DNA of 64,000 nt. It comes from Hsuehochloa calcarea. Taxonomy: Eukaryota > Streptophyta > Magnoliopsida > Poales > Poaceae. The translations under genes were made by a program, and so were the position numbers. The notes beneath the pieces are model-generated. The model made no database searches. It saw nothing but the letters and a program-made list of their open reading frames with translations, and was not told the DNA's origin. The stretch is from contig CM070599.1 of the NCBI GenBank assembly GCA_036346395.1, positions 35,517,232-35,581,231 of the forward strand, in the 5' to 3' direction. Positions 11,084 through 22,276 of this stretch are shown here, piece after piece (position 1 is the first letter of the stretch; each line of letters begins with the position of its first letter).

Positions 11084-12503
11084 CAGACCAAACGCACACT
11101 GGATTACAGAAACCAGCCTTTTAGATTTCCCTCCTAACGCACGTCGAAAGATGGTTTCTGTGCTAACTTGTGTTCTCTTGTTTGCCACAGGAAAGATCCC
11201 AAACACCCCTTGTGTTCACATCGCCAGTGGAGTACTGAAATGGTGCCTTCTATGATGCCAGGGAATCGAGTGTGTTCGTGGAGGAAAAAAAAAAGTTAAG
11301 CTTACGCGCAAAAGAGGTTGGTTGATTTACTGTACAAACCGTGAATTCCAAATCTACCTGATGTCCTGGTGGTATGAGTTCGGTTGAACAATACCACTCC
11401 CCGATCTCACTAGTGGAGTGGTAGTTGGAACCAACTTTCACAGGTTAAGCCATATATATCCGTCTAATATAAGCTTGAGGTCAAACAGATGCTTTCCTCA
11501 CCTACCTCTCCCCAGGACGGATGCACACCATCTAATTCCGACCAGCCATATATCCCTGGACTGTCAAGGCAGAGCTTTGTTTGGTAGATGACAGCAACAT
11601 GTTTTTTTTAAAAAAATAGTTTCGCTTAGACTGCCGAGGAAGCAACATCGTCTGATTTCAGCTTCTCTGCTTTTATCCTGATCTATCAGCATTGCAACAC
11701 TGTACATGTAATCATTCGTTTTCTTGCTGATCGACCATTACATGACGCTCAAGGCAAAAACAAGAGGTATTGGATCAATTGAAAGCAAACGCGAAAATGG
11801 GCATCAATTCTCGCGCATATATATGCCTTGGTACGTACTAAATGTTTGCCGGGAATCAATTATCAGCCTTGCGGCGAGATCACGGAATGTGCTGCATCTG
11901 CATCTGCATACGCATGTTGCATGTCCAAGTGTTTAATGGCATGACAACTAACGGTCCACATGCACGGTGGAGACATCTACCAGGCGATCGATCGATCGAT
12001 GCCTTGGTTAGCAACAACCATCACCACCTTACATGTTTCAGAACAAGGTTTCAAAGCTGCACGCGAGGCTAATCAAGTGAACGTTGATTGGTGTTTCCCT
12101 AGTGCAGCGGTGTGCAGATCCCTGAGATCTCACTCCTTGTTTGACAGAAAGGAGGATCTTGCACTTGCACATTGCAACTTGTGAGGCTTTACGCCATGTC
12201 GATGCCTTAACCGATCGAATTTTCAACCGGTCAGTTTTGTCCTCACGGGGTGAGATTCAGTGTGATCATGTGCGTGCAGATCAGCAGATAGATTCATGGA
12301 TTTATATCTACGTACGTACGACATAGTGGCAGGTATAAGCTTGGTCATAGTATTTGCTAAACAAAAATATTGCCGTGCATGTTCTAGCAGCTCATTTGGC
12401 ACGTACCATGAATAATTGTCCGGCCATTTCGTCTAGCCAAAGGAACACACAGTTGTTTAGGAAGTGGTCGTTTGTTCTTTAGCAGTATTAATTATAGATG
12501 GAA
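11084..12503. other. No gene recognised
   Basis: Mixed-composition intergenic sequence with short spurious ORFs. A CGATCGATCGATCGATG run sits near 11,986-12,001. Nothing here resembles a protein, RNA gene or complete mobile element. Confidence 0.4.
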
Positions 12504-12738
12504 GCACATGGTTTCTTGACCAAACACTAGCTGTCCCAAGTATTTGACTTCCACCTATGAGGAATTATCCATTATGCTATGAGGTGACGAAGAAACATTC
12601 ACAATTCATGAGTTCCAGGTTGGCACATGGTTTCTTGACCAAACACTAGCTGCCCCAAGTATTTGACTTCCACCTATGAGGAATTATCTATTATGCTATG
12701 AGGTGAAGAAACATTCACAATTCATGAGTTCCAGGTTG
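12504..12738. repeat. Tandem duplication, 119-bp unit, two copies
   Basis: 12504-12622 is repeated at 12623-12738. Each copy starts GCACATGGTTTCTTGACC and ends TTCATGAGTTCCAGGTTG. Differences are a few substitutions and one 3-bp deletion (GACGAAG to GAAG) in the second copy, so the event is fairly recent. Confidence 0.95.
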
Positions 12739-12739
12739 G

Positions 12740-13420
12740 GTTTGATCAAATACAAATCGAATAGTCTCGAATACGAATATGAATCCTTATTTTTAAAATG
12801 AATATGAATACGAATTCAAACATTCTCGAATACGAATACAAATTTAAATCGAATATGTACTCAATTCGGTCGAATGCAAATATCCTACAACTTTTACGAT
12901 AAATCTCGGTAGAACAAATTTATGTATGCGGTAGTGATGAAGCTCACTAACAAAAGTTCATGATTGCTTCCTTCCATGCAATATGCATGCTGATCTATGT
13001 CATTTCATTTCAGTATCTCTGAATAACTGAAGCAATACAAAGCAAAATGAAACAATACTGCACAATCTGATGGGAAATTTGGCTGCCTGGCAATTGCGCC
13101 GGAGGAATGACTTAATTAGTTTAGTTGGGCTTGGGAGGATGCTGCCGTGCTGGGCTACTGCTGTTGGGTCTGCTGGTCGTTGGGCTAACTCTGTTGCGAA
13201 TCTGAATCTGAATACTATTCGTATTCGTATCCGAAAAAAAATGTGGATAGTATTTGTATTCGATGTCATTTTGTATACCACATCCGTATTCGTATAAAAA
13301 CGGATAGTATTCATATTTGTATTCGTTTTTCATTCGAATGCGGATTTTACTTACCACATTTGTGTTTTCTGGGATACGAATATCGGAAAAAATAGATTAT
13401 CATTTACCATCCCTAGTTCT
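12740..13420. mobile_element. Degenerate hAT-like repeat with CGAATACGAATATGAAT motifs
   Basis: 12745-12900 and 13190-13400 carry many copies of short motifs such as CGAATACGAATATGAAT and its complement ATTCGTATTCG, in opposite orientation at the two ends. The right edge contains CATCCCTAG (13409-13417), the terminal sequence of many Ac-like hAT elements. I could not fix the left end or a duplication, so the call rests on motif style. Confidence 0.4.
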
Positions 13421-13963
13421 AGGTCGGCCGTCGATCGAGCTGGATTTTGGCAGTCTTACTATTAATCTGTCAACTAAAAGTTGTATATGTTATCCATGGT
13501 AATTTTCAAATCCACCAATTTGAAGCAGCCCTACTTCAAAAAGTTCAAACATCTCCATAGAAAGATCATGCTACTTGTGCAATCATCTAAGTTGTATGTT
13601 GCATGGTAGTTTTCCCTTTGTTTCTTGATTTTGTTAGTAAGGAGACTGGGATCGATAGGTTCTCTATTTCACCAGAAATGAAATGTCTTTATCTCGTAGC
13701 TTTCTCGCTTGCTTCTAAGCCAAGACTATGGGTGCAATTGGAATGGATATCGCTCATTCTGTATTTTATATTATTTTCTTCTCGGAGTCAGAGTCGGATA
13801 CGGATAGTATCGGATACTCATATCTCCATCCCGTATTCACTCCGCGAGCATTTTGTCAGTCGGTCAGACTGAAATTATCTTCTTTTTTTTGCACCTTTGC
13901 ACAGGATATTGGACAATAGAAGTGCAATCAGAGCAAATACGAAGAGACTAATCGTTGAGATAT
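13421..13963. other. No gene; part resembles the duplicated block downstream
   Basis: Non-coding. 13740-13850 (GGATATCGCTCAT, GAGTCGGATACGGATA, GGATACTCAT, CCGTATTC) is a diverged relative of 14090-14200, so related repeat sequence extends left of the sharply defined tandem duplication. Confidence 0.4.
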
Positions 13964-14826
13964 CGAAGGAAAAACACTCAGTATCCCCTGCCTACTCAGA
14001 TACAACAACCCACCTATCCATTATCTTGTTCCTAAGTAAAGTCACAACAAGTTTTCCTCGTACCACCTGACATATAGACACATACGGACGGATATCGCTC
14101 ATGTTATATCTTATTTCGTGTTTTTTCCTCAAAGTCGGAGTCGTACACGGATAATATCAGATACTCATTTCTTCATCCTATATTCGCTCTGCGAGACTTC
14201 GATCGGTTATGAATTATTCGATCGGTTACTAATTATTCGTTTCATTTGCTCCCTACAGGACACAAGTTATCGCTGAAAAAACAGCCAAGATATTTATGTG
14301 CCAGTTTTCGTTTTCAAATTCTATATGATTGAACTACTATGATAGCTATCACGGTAGGTGTACAAATATGGGATAACGACGAAAGTGTCGAACTTTAGGT
14401 GGTCACTATCTTTAGTTTCTGGTTTCGTTTATGGCTTTCTGCTGCAAACAACAATCTGTTCCAGAGCTACAATGCTTGGAATATTTGGGACTCACTTGTT
14501 AGTCTCTGAAACTTCCAATATAAGTAATAATATCACTAAACAGGTCAGTGTTCGGATAGAAGAGAAAATAGCCAAAAGGTAATACTTGTAGAAAAGGAGA
14601 ATTAAACAGGGGAAGTTAAAAGGACAGCGGATAATCCGCCGCCACGAAAGATCACCACCTAATATGCCTAATTCACTTCTCATGCAGTCGACTCTTCAGC
14701 TCCACTCACGTTCTCCAAAGCATATTTTTGGAGATTGTCAGTGGATCAGTTTGTATTTGGTCCATTCCCAGGAAAAAAAGACACTTCCTTATTTTCTTAC
14801 TTCCACAAAGTCTTTTGACAGAACAA
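13964..14826. repeat. Segmental tandem duplication, copy 1 (863 bp)
   Basis: Begins CGAAGGAAAAACACTCAGTA and ends CTTTTGACAGAACAA. The same sequence in the same order and orientation follows in copy 2, which is split by a copia retrotransposon. The copies differ by scattered substitutions and small indels; copy 1 has an extra 19-bp internal repeat (TCGGTTA-T-ATTATTCG) near 14,205-14,240. ORFs inside are short, hydrophobic and unsupported. Confidence 0.9.
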
Positions 14827-14849
14827 CGAAGGAAAAACACTCAGTATCC

Positions 14850-15310
14850 TGTTAGATCTTTGCTCTCTTTGGATCCAGGGTTCTCGGGTTTTGGATCGGG
14901 TCCGAGAGTGACCGAGAGAGAGAGGCGTTTCAGTCGGTCGTAGAGGAGGTAGGGTTGGCCATGGCATCCGTCGGTGAAGGTCTGCGCTAGAGCGGCGACG
15001 TTCGGTGGAGAGGTGCGGGACTCCTCGACGGCGGCGTGTCCCGGCGAGGCGATCTCTGGCGCGGAGATCCGTGGCGGTGGTGCTTCCGTCACTTGGCGCC
15101 GCCTCTTAGATCGGATCTAGGGCTTTGTAGGTTAGGGTTTGTGGTTTGCACACGGTGAACCTCGTACCTTGTGCAGCCGGCCCCCACTCTTCCTTTATAT
15201 GGCGCTGGTGAGAGGGCCCACTGACCATCTTAATTTGGTCGCCCCTCGATGCGCGATCGGAGGGGTGGGCATTTGGCCGTTGGGCCAAATGCCCCGAGAT
15301 CATTCTAACA
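14850..15310 (-). repeat. 3' LTR of copia element 1 (461 bp)
   Basis: Starts TGTTAGATC and ends TCTAACA on the + strand. It matches the LTR at 20225-20703 over its length with small indels and substitutions. Near the element-5' end it holds a perfect 12-bp inverted repeat, GGGCATTTGGCC (15267-15278) and GGCCAAATGCCC (15283-15294), with a 4-base loop. Confidence 0.9.
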
Positions 15311-15321
15311 TTCTCCCCCTT
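15311..15321 (-). other. Polypurine tract of copia element 1
   Basis: The minus strand reads AAGGGGGAGAA directly against the 3' LTR. This is the usual place and composition of the plus-strand primer of LTR retrotransposons. Confidence 0.85.
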
Positions 15322-15513
15322 GATCTCAATCTATGCTTTATCTTTAATTACTTTTGACTTTACTCATTCCATCACAAATTTGGTGTATAGAACGTGTCTC
15401 ATCGTCACGGTCAATCGCCGATAGATTCAACAGCTACAATACACCTCCTTGTTCTGAAATAGTTACTTTAATCTTTTGGGCCATCTTTTAGTCCAGGATT
15501 CATAGGCTTTCCC

Positions 15514-16572
15514 TTAAACCCATGCAGCTATATGTTCTCTGAACACGTTGGGTGGTAAGCCTTTAGTAAGCGGATCCGCTAACATCTTTGTGGTACTTAT
15601 ATGCTCAAGACTTATAATTTGATCCCGAACTTTATCTTTCACAACATAGTACTTTATGTCAATGTGTTTGGCAGCACCACTTGACTTATTGTTGTGGGCA
15701 TACATTATCATGGGTTCATTATCGCATACAACTTAAGTGGTCTATTGATGTCGTCAACCACTTTTAAGCGGGTATGAACTTCTTTAGCAGTTCACCGCCC
15801 GTAGCCTCATAACATGCTACAAACTCGGCATACATTGTGGGCGATGTAGTGACGGTTTGCTTTGAGCTTTTCCACGATATAGCTCCTCCGGTGAGAGTGA
15901 AGACATATCCGGATGTCGACTTTCTATCATCTCCGTAAAATCGAATCAGTATACCCCACTATATGGAGTAAATCTGATCTTCTGTATGTCATCATGAGGC
16001 CTTTTGTTCCTTGCAAATAACGCAAGACTTTCTTTATCAATTTCCAATGTTCTATTCCAGGATTGCTCTGGAATCGCCAAATAACCCAGTAACAAAAAGC
16101 TAAGTCGTATGCGTGTGCACACTTGAGCATCTTGTAAGCTTAGACAATTTGAAGCATATGGAACCGCTTTCATTTGATCGATATCATACTGGTTCCTGGG
16201 GCATTGAAAATCCCCATATCTGTCGCCCTTGACTATAGGTGCAGGTGAAGGACTACATTTATGCATCTCAAATTTCTTTAAGACTTTCTCTATGTATGTC
16301 TTTTGTGATAGTCCCAATATCCCTTTGTTTCTATCCCGGTGAATTTCGATCCCTAAAACGAACGAAGCTTCACCAAGATCTTTCATATCAAAGTTTGAGG
16401 ACAAAAACTTCTTTGTCTCCAGTAGCAGACTGACATCACTACTAGCAAGTAGGATATCATCCACATACAGGATTAGGAAGATAAACTTCCCATCTTTAAA
16501 CTTTGTATAGACACAGTTGTCCTCTACATTCTCTTTAAACCCAAATTTTCTTATTGTACTGTCAAACTTCAA
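15514..16572 (-). pseudogene. Copia reverse transcriptase (C-terminal part) and RNase H, broken
   Basis: 16572-15946 is open for 208 codons and carries YVDDILLASSD (reverse transcriptase catalytic Asp pair), LGIEIHRDRNKGILGLSQ and YIEKVLKKFEMHKCSP, all standard copia reverse transcriptase. Frame breaks follow. The RNase H part at 15711-15514 has KHIDIKYYVVKDKV and the typical MLADPLTKGLP near the end. The N-terminal half of the reverse transcriptase is missing: sequence equivalent to QWYLKF at 16572 abuts integrase-side sequence at 16595. Confidence 0.85.
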
Positions 16573-16594
16573 GTACCACTGTCCTCATTCTCAT

Positions 16595-17510
16595 TCATTG
16601 TTGCCACAGGAGAAACAATAACAGTCTTGGCACCACGGTATCTTTATCTTGTCGGCAAATGACAGCGAGTAGTGAGAAGAGTGGCTCTTGAATCATTGGA
16701 GTGGGCACATATACCCGCTTCTCTTCAAGATCAATCTCTCGTGCTACCATGCTCCCCTTTATCATTTCATCCTCTAAGAAGACAGCGTGTCTCGTTTCTA
16801 CAAACTTTGTATATCTGTCTGGACAGTAGAAACGAAAACCTTTTGACTTTTCAGTGTAGCCAATGAAATGGCAACTTACTGTTTTGGGATCTAGCTTCCC
16901 AATGTTTGGGTTAAATACTTTAGCCTCAGCAGGACTCCCCCACACACGTAAGTGGTTTAGTGAGGGAACTCTTCCTGTCCACAACTCGTACGGTGTTTTG
17001 GGCACCGACTTACTAGGCACTCTATTGAGAATATGAATGGCGGTTTTCAACGCCTCCATCCATAAACTCAATGGGAGTGTGGAGTAGCTCATCATGCTTC
17101 GCACCATATCCATCAGGGTACGGTTGCGTCTTTCAGCTACTCCATTTTCTTTGAGGTTCGCCGGTGTAGAATACTGGGCTACTATGTCATTTTCCTGTAA
17201 AAACCTCGCAAAAGGTCCAGGAACTTGTCCATATGGGGTATGTCGACCGTAGTACTCCCCCCCACGATGAGATCGGACTATCTTAATCTTTAAATCGTGT
17301 TGGTTTTCAACTTCAGCCTTAAATATCTTGAATTTATCCAAGGCTTCAGTTCTTTCTTTGATTGGATAAATATATCCATAACGGGAGTAGTCATCTGTGA
17401 ATGTTATGAACGAGTCATAACCATCCACACTTTTCACAGGAAAAGGACCACAAATGTCTGTGTGAACAATTTGTAGAACTCCTGTGCTTCTTTTGGCGTC
17501 TTTCTTAATT
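16595..17510 (-). pseudogene. Copia integrase, catalytic Asp replaced
   Basis: The integrase core is readable: HTDICGPF (first Asp, 17,475-17,450 region), RSHRGGEYYG and NGVAERRNRTL (Glu). The second acidic residue, normally Asp in RSDRGGEY, is His. A stop lies just upstream (VK-stop-IK). The C-terminal stretch with YELWTGRVPSLNHLRVWG and SCHFIGYTEKSKGFRFY is intact, then the ORF runs into deleted sequence. Confidence 0.85.
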
Positions 17511-18184
17511 TACTTTACATATTTTTCTTTAATGCATTCTCTGCATTGTTCTAAGTCTGAGAACTCTAATAGAGGAAGAATTTCATTCTTAATTAGTCTT
17601 TCTATTCTCCCCCTCGAAATATGGCCTAAACAACAGTGCCATAATTTCGACGATTCATTATGAGTTCTCTTTCGTTTTCTGTTTACATTCGTAGACGAGG
17701 ATTCAATCACTTTCTCGCACGCGACGTTCTCATTATCGCATACGACATTCACATCATCACATAATGATAACAAATAAAGCTCATTTTGTAATATGGCAAG
17801 ACCAACACATTCTTTATTAAATATTATTTCGCACTTGCCATTTCCAAAATTACAATCATAACCATCTTTGTCCAAATTGGAAACACTAATCAAATTCCTC
17901 TGTAAAGAGGGAACAAAAAGAACATCTCTAAGTAAAAGATTGGAGCCATTAGCTAACTCTAATGAAAGATCGCCAACGGCTTCAACTTCTGCTTGGACTC
18001 CATTTGCGACTTTAATGCATCTTTCGTTTCTTTGCGTAGTCCTCGTCGAACGGAATCCCTGTAAGGAATTAGCAACATGAACAGTTGCTCCTGAGTCAAT
18101 CCACCAAGTGGATTTCGAATATTGCACATACAAGCATTCATTTATGAAGGTAATAATGTTCTCACCTTTCTTTGCCATTATCAT
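17510..18184 (-). pseudogene. Copia protease and GAG-pre-integrase region
   Basis: One 224-codon frame. WWIDSGATVHVANS holds the DSGA catalytic Asp of the retroviral-type aspartic protease. LWHCCLGHISRGRIERL and CRECIKEK form the HHCC-type zinc-binding region before integrase. It is separated from integrase by a stop codon. Confidence 0.85.
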
Positions 18185-18186
18185 CT

Positions 18187-18720
18187 TTAAGTAATCGGGA
18201 TGTTCTTCTTGTAGTGTCCGGTCTTCTTGCAGATGAAGACAACGATCTTTGTCTCTGACAAATTTATTCTGTTGAGGTGATGGACAGATGCTTTTCCCTT
18301 GTTCCTTGAGAAGGAGGTACTGTTGAAGTGCTTTTTCTTGTTATCCTTCACATAGTTGATAGATCCACCATGTGAGGATTTAATTATTTCCTCCTCTTGA
18401 ATACACATAGCTATGCACTTTTCTAAGTCCCATTTATCGGGCTGCATGTTGTAATTGACAACAAAGGTGTCAAACTTTTACGGCAAGGAAGCAAAATCAA
18501 GTGAATAAGGAACTCATCCTTGAGTGCCAAATCCATTGGTTTAAGCTTGGATGCCAAGTTGCTCATCCTTAGTATGTGTTCTCTTATTCCACTGCCACCA
18601 CCAGAATACCTTTCTGTCACAAGCTGCTTAATCAGCTGTGTAGCATATGTCTTTGAAGAGCGAAGAACCGACTCTTTATTTTATCAAGGTATACGTAGTG
18701 GTGTCACGATCTGCGATTGA
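18187..18720 (-). pseudogene. Copia gag remnant
   Basis: 18447-18187 reads WDLEKCIAMCIQEEE... and ends in a zinc-knuckle-like FICKKTGHYKKN where the first and last Cys are disturbed. 18620-18423 encodes HILRMSNLASKLKPMD and LKDEFLIHLILL, a typical copia gag central region. Several stops separate the pieces. Confidence 0.75.
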
Positions 18721-20210
18721 GCCCACAATTGCGAGGCTCAATCGTGTTCTTTATCACGACCATACATTTCTTGTTGGTGTGGTCCATTCTTATGCTCTAG
18801 GTCATAAGACATACGTGAGGGAGCATGATCTCTCTGTCTTTTACGCCAGCAAGTATCATCCTCATTTTGAACCCTCACCTTGGTGCCATAGGCTCAGTGG
18901 GTCGTGCTGTAGTGAGGACCCAGTCCACCTCAGCTAAGATAAACGCTAAGTCTATCTTTTTCTTCCACTCTCCATAATTATCTCCTTTGAGAGTGGGGAT
19001 CTCTCTGATACAACCCATCAAGTTGTATCCTCCTGAAAATTTAGTTCAAATAAAGTGAGAACGAAACATGAAAATTATATGCCTTATTTCCAACGTTGGT
19101 CAAAAATACGACATACAATTAAAACAATTATATCTATACATTAAATCTATATCACCGTTGGGCAGAAATAGAAACAATGCATAAAAAACATCAATTAAAA
19201 TTATAATACTGTTATTATCAACTTTAGTCAGAAAATAACAATATCATAACTCACAACAATTCTTAAAAAAATAAATTCTCCCGTTGGTTTGAATTTAATT
19301 AAAAAGAATTAATCAATATTATCTTTTGCAGCGGAAACAATAAATTATTCAATAATTCATTCTCAGAAGCATTATAACTATACACATTTAATCTCTGAAA
19401 AATAACACGTTGGTGCAAAAATTTACAGAGATTTTATTCAATTTTTCTATTGAAATTCATTCAAAAAAAATACTTCTGAAAATAATTAAATTCAATTTCG
19501 GGATTTTACTGTTCATAACCGGCCGATTTACTGTGCAAAACCGGTCATTTCACTGTTCAAACCGGCCATTCGGCCCACCCCACTGATTTCGGCCCATTAC
19601 TGTGCGGCTCGGCCCACAGCAGCCGTTAGGGTTTCATGACGCGTTTTTCAGCCGTCTGATTCACATCCGACGGCTGGATTCCAGCGCATCCGCGCCTTTC
19701 AGCGATCCGCTCCGCATCGCTCGATCTCAGCCGTTGATGCAAATCGAACGGCGGAGCGGCGTTTGCGGCGGAACAAAAACCACGACTCGCGGCGCCGCTT
19801 GAAACCCTAATTCATTCGCTCTGTTCTCCCTCTCTCTCTCGCTTCGCTCCCGTGCGGCGGAAAACACGGAGAAGAAACCGGAGAAGAAGAAGAGCCCGGC
19901 GCCGCCGCGGGCCCTCTCGCCGGCGTGCGCGCTCCCACGAGAAGGAGCGCGTCGCCGTCGAGGGCTCCTTGGCGGCTTCTTTCACGCAGGCCGCAGGCGC
20001 TCTCGAGGAGGCAACGGAGGCCGGATTTGGAGCGCCGGCGAGCCCACGGCTCGGCCCGGTTTCCCGCACGCCAGCGGAGACTCCGGCTAGCGCATGGCTC
20101 GCCTGACCCTCCCTCTCGACCGGGTAAGATCCAAACTTTTAGATCTAGGGTTAGGGTTCGGACGGTTCTTTTCTTTTGAATCTTTTTCTTTTGGATCTTT
20201 ACCGTTGATA
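18721..20210 (-). other. Leader and 5' gag region of copia element 1
   Basis: 18,950-19,480 is AT-rich and repeats ACCGTTGGGCAGAAATAG-like and CAACGTTGGTCA phrases. 19,500-19,620 repeats TTTACTGT-CAAACCGGCC. 19,800-20,110 is very GC-rich, producing overlapping Arg-rich ORFs on both strands that I reject as genes. The same succession recurs at 34,840-35,970 in element 2. Confidence 0.6.
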
Positions 20211-20223
20211 GGCTCTGATACCA
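20211..20223 (-). other. Primer-binding site of copia element 1
   Basis: The minus strand reads TGGTATCAGAGCC one base inside the 5' LTR. This is the usual copia complement of the 3' end of initiator Met-tRNA and fixes the orientation. Confidence 0.9.
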
Positions 20224-20224
20224 T

Positions 20225-20703
20225 TGTTAGATCTTTGCTTTCTTTGGATCTGGGGTTCTCTGGGTTTTGGATCGGGTCCGAGAGTGACCGAGAGAGAGAG
20301 AGAGGCGTTGCCGTCGGTCGTAGAGGAGGTAGGGTTGGCCATGGCGTCCGTCGGTGAAGGTCTGCGCTAGGGCAGCGACGTTCGGTGGAGAGGTGCGGGA
20401 CTCCTCGACGGCGGCGTGTCCCGAGCGGAGGCGATCTCTCTGGCGGCGGAGATCCGGCGGCGGTGGTGCTTCCCGTCACTTGAGCGCCGCCCTCTTAGAT
20501 CGGATCTAGGGCTTTGTAGGTTAGGGTTTGTGGTTTGCACACGGTGAACCTCGTACCTTGTGCAGCTGGCCCCCACCCTTCCTTTATATGGCGCTGGTGA
20601 CAGGGGCCCACCAGCCATCTTGGGCTGGTCGCCCCCGATCAGGGCGCGATCGGAGGGGTGGGCATTTGGCCGTTGGGCCAAATGCCCCGAGATCATTCTA
20701 ACA
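20225..20703 (-). repeat. 5' LTR of copia element 1 (479 bp)
   Basis: TGTTAGATC to TCTAACA, paired with 14850-15310. Longer than its partner because of small insertions (e.g. an extra GAGA and several single bases). It carries the same GGGCATTTGGCC / GGCCAAATGCCC hairpin. Confidence 0.9.
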
Positions 20704-21531
20704 TCCCCTGCCTACTCAGATACAACAACCCACCTATCCATTATCTTGTTCCTAAGTAAAATCATAACAAGTCTTCCTCATACCACCTGACATATAAACA
20801 CATACGGACGGATATCGCTCATGTTGTATCTTATTTCGTGTTTTTTCCTCAGAGTCGGAGTCGTACACGGATAATGTCGGATACTCATTTCTTCATCCCG
20901 TATTCGCTCTACGAGACTTCGATCGGTTATGAATTATTCGCTTCATTTGCTCCCTACAGGACACAAGTTATCGCTGAAAAAACAGCCACAGATATTTAGG
21001 TGCCAGTTTTCGTTTTCAAATTCTATATGATTGAACTACTATGATAGCTATCACGGTAGGTGTACAAGTATGGGATAACGACGAAAGTGTCGAACTTTAG
21101 GTGATCACTATCTTTAGTTTCTGGTTTCGTTTATGGCTTTCTGCTGGAAACAACAATCTGTTCCAGAGCTACAATGCTTGGAATATTTGGGACTCACTTG
21201 TTAGTCTCTGAAACTTCCAATATAAGTAATAATATCACTAAACAGGTCAGTGTTCCGATAGAAGAGAAAATAGCCAAAAGGTAATACTTGTAGAAAAGGA
21301 GAATTAAACAGGGGAAGTTAAAAGGACAGCGGATAATCCGCCGCCACGAAAGATCACCACCTAATATGCCTAATTCACTTCTCATGCAGTCGACTCTTCA
21401 GCTCCACTCACGTTCTCCAAAGCATATTTTTGGAGATTGTCAGTGGATCAGTTTGTATTTGGTCTATTCCCAGGAAAAAAAAAAGACACTTCCTTATTTT
21501 CTTACTTCCACAAAGTCTTTTGACAGAACAA
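20704..21531. repeat. Segmental tandem duplication, copy 2 (main part)
   Basis: Continuation of copy 2, whose first 23 bases are at 14827-14849; copia element 1 is inserted between them. It starts TCCCCTGCCTACTCAGATAC, as copy 1 does at about 13,985, and homology ends after TTTTGACAGAACAA, exactly where copy 1 ends. Confidence 0.9.
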
Positions 21532-22276
21532 TCACTGATAGGCGACAAAAAAAAATCCATTGTCAAGTATTTACAATTCAAAACGCAAAAGGGAGCCAGA
21601 ATGTATAGCAACCGGGATGACCTATGGATGTGGAGAAACAACTCTGTTTATTCAGTCAATGAAGAATATTGCTACCGTCAATCAAAACTTCACATTCCTT
21701 TATACTATTTGCTTTAACCTCTCTCTCTAATTAACTTAGCCGCTCTGACGACCACTCCTGCACAACATCACAAAATTTACAATGATTAGCAAAAGCCAAA
21801 AGGGAGCCAGATAACCCATGCCAAATCCATTTCCCCCATTGACTGAAAACACAGAACAAAACTGGTAAAGGCTTTTCTTTTCTTTGAACAATGGACACTG
21901 ACTAACATAAAAAACTCTTTTTTCATGTTGTTTTTGTAACACTTGTCTCCGGTGGTAGGTAGTAGCACGAGTGGGCATCTCCGCATCTGCATCCTCGCAG
22001 CCTGATCGACATTGACTGTCTGACTCGCATCCAATTGTGTTTGGCCACCACCAAGCATGAGCACACAAGAAAGGATTTCCGTGTTCTGTTCTGTCACTCT
22101 CACTAGTAGTCTAGTACTGTGTACTGACAGCACCCAGCAAACCGCCTCTTGCTGTTCCCACCGTCACCTTCGATCAATAACCAATTTTGGAGAAGTGAAT
22201 ATAACCTATTCAGAAAAAAATAATATTCGATCTCTTCATTCAGAAAAGAATTCTCATCTACTAACCAATAGAAAAA
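21532..22276. other. No confident gene
   Basis: Apart from the possible terminal exon relic at 21736-21842, this stretch holds only short overlapping ORFs on both strands and no repeat structure I can see. It ends at the target-site duplication of the MITE. Confidence 0.4.
21736..21842 (-). pseudogene. Possible terminal exon relic with a transmembrane tail
   Basis: On the minus strand an acceptor (TTTTCAG, just right of 21842) is followed by an open stretch encoding NGGNGFGMGYLAPFWLLLIIV then NFVMLCRSGRQSG and a TAA stop. A short Gly-rich part, one hydrophobic segment and a basic tail look like the C-terminus of a tail-anchored or single-pass protein. I do not recognise the family, and no upstream exon can be supported. 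It may be chance. Confidence 0.3.

Larger units (their letters stand above)
14850..20703 (-). mobile_element. Ty1/copia LTR retrotransposon, element 1 (5.85 kb)
   Basis: Read on the minus strand the order is 5' LTR (20225-20703), primer-binding site, leader, gag, protease, integrase, reverse transcriptase, RNase H, polypurine tract, 3' LTR (14850-15310). Integrase before reverse transcriptase is the copia order. The LTRs start TGTTAGA and end TCTAACA. The flanks (CAGTATCC on the left, TCCCCTGCC on the right) retain only TCC as repeated target, judged against the uninterrupted site at 13,975-13,990. All ORFs are broken, and the region between integrase and reverse transcriptase is deleted. It is non-autonomous now. 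Confidence 0.9.

Noticed and set aside
14492..14683. 63-codon hydrophobic ORF, present in both duplication copies
   Set aside because: Preserved only because the copies are young; no homology I recognise and no start context or splice support.
19812..20479. Overlapping Arg-rich ORFs on both strands
   Set aside because: They lie in the leader and 5' LTR of copia element 1 and recur, with breaks, in element 2.
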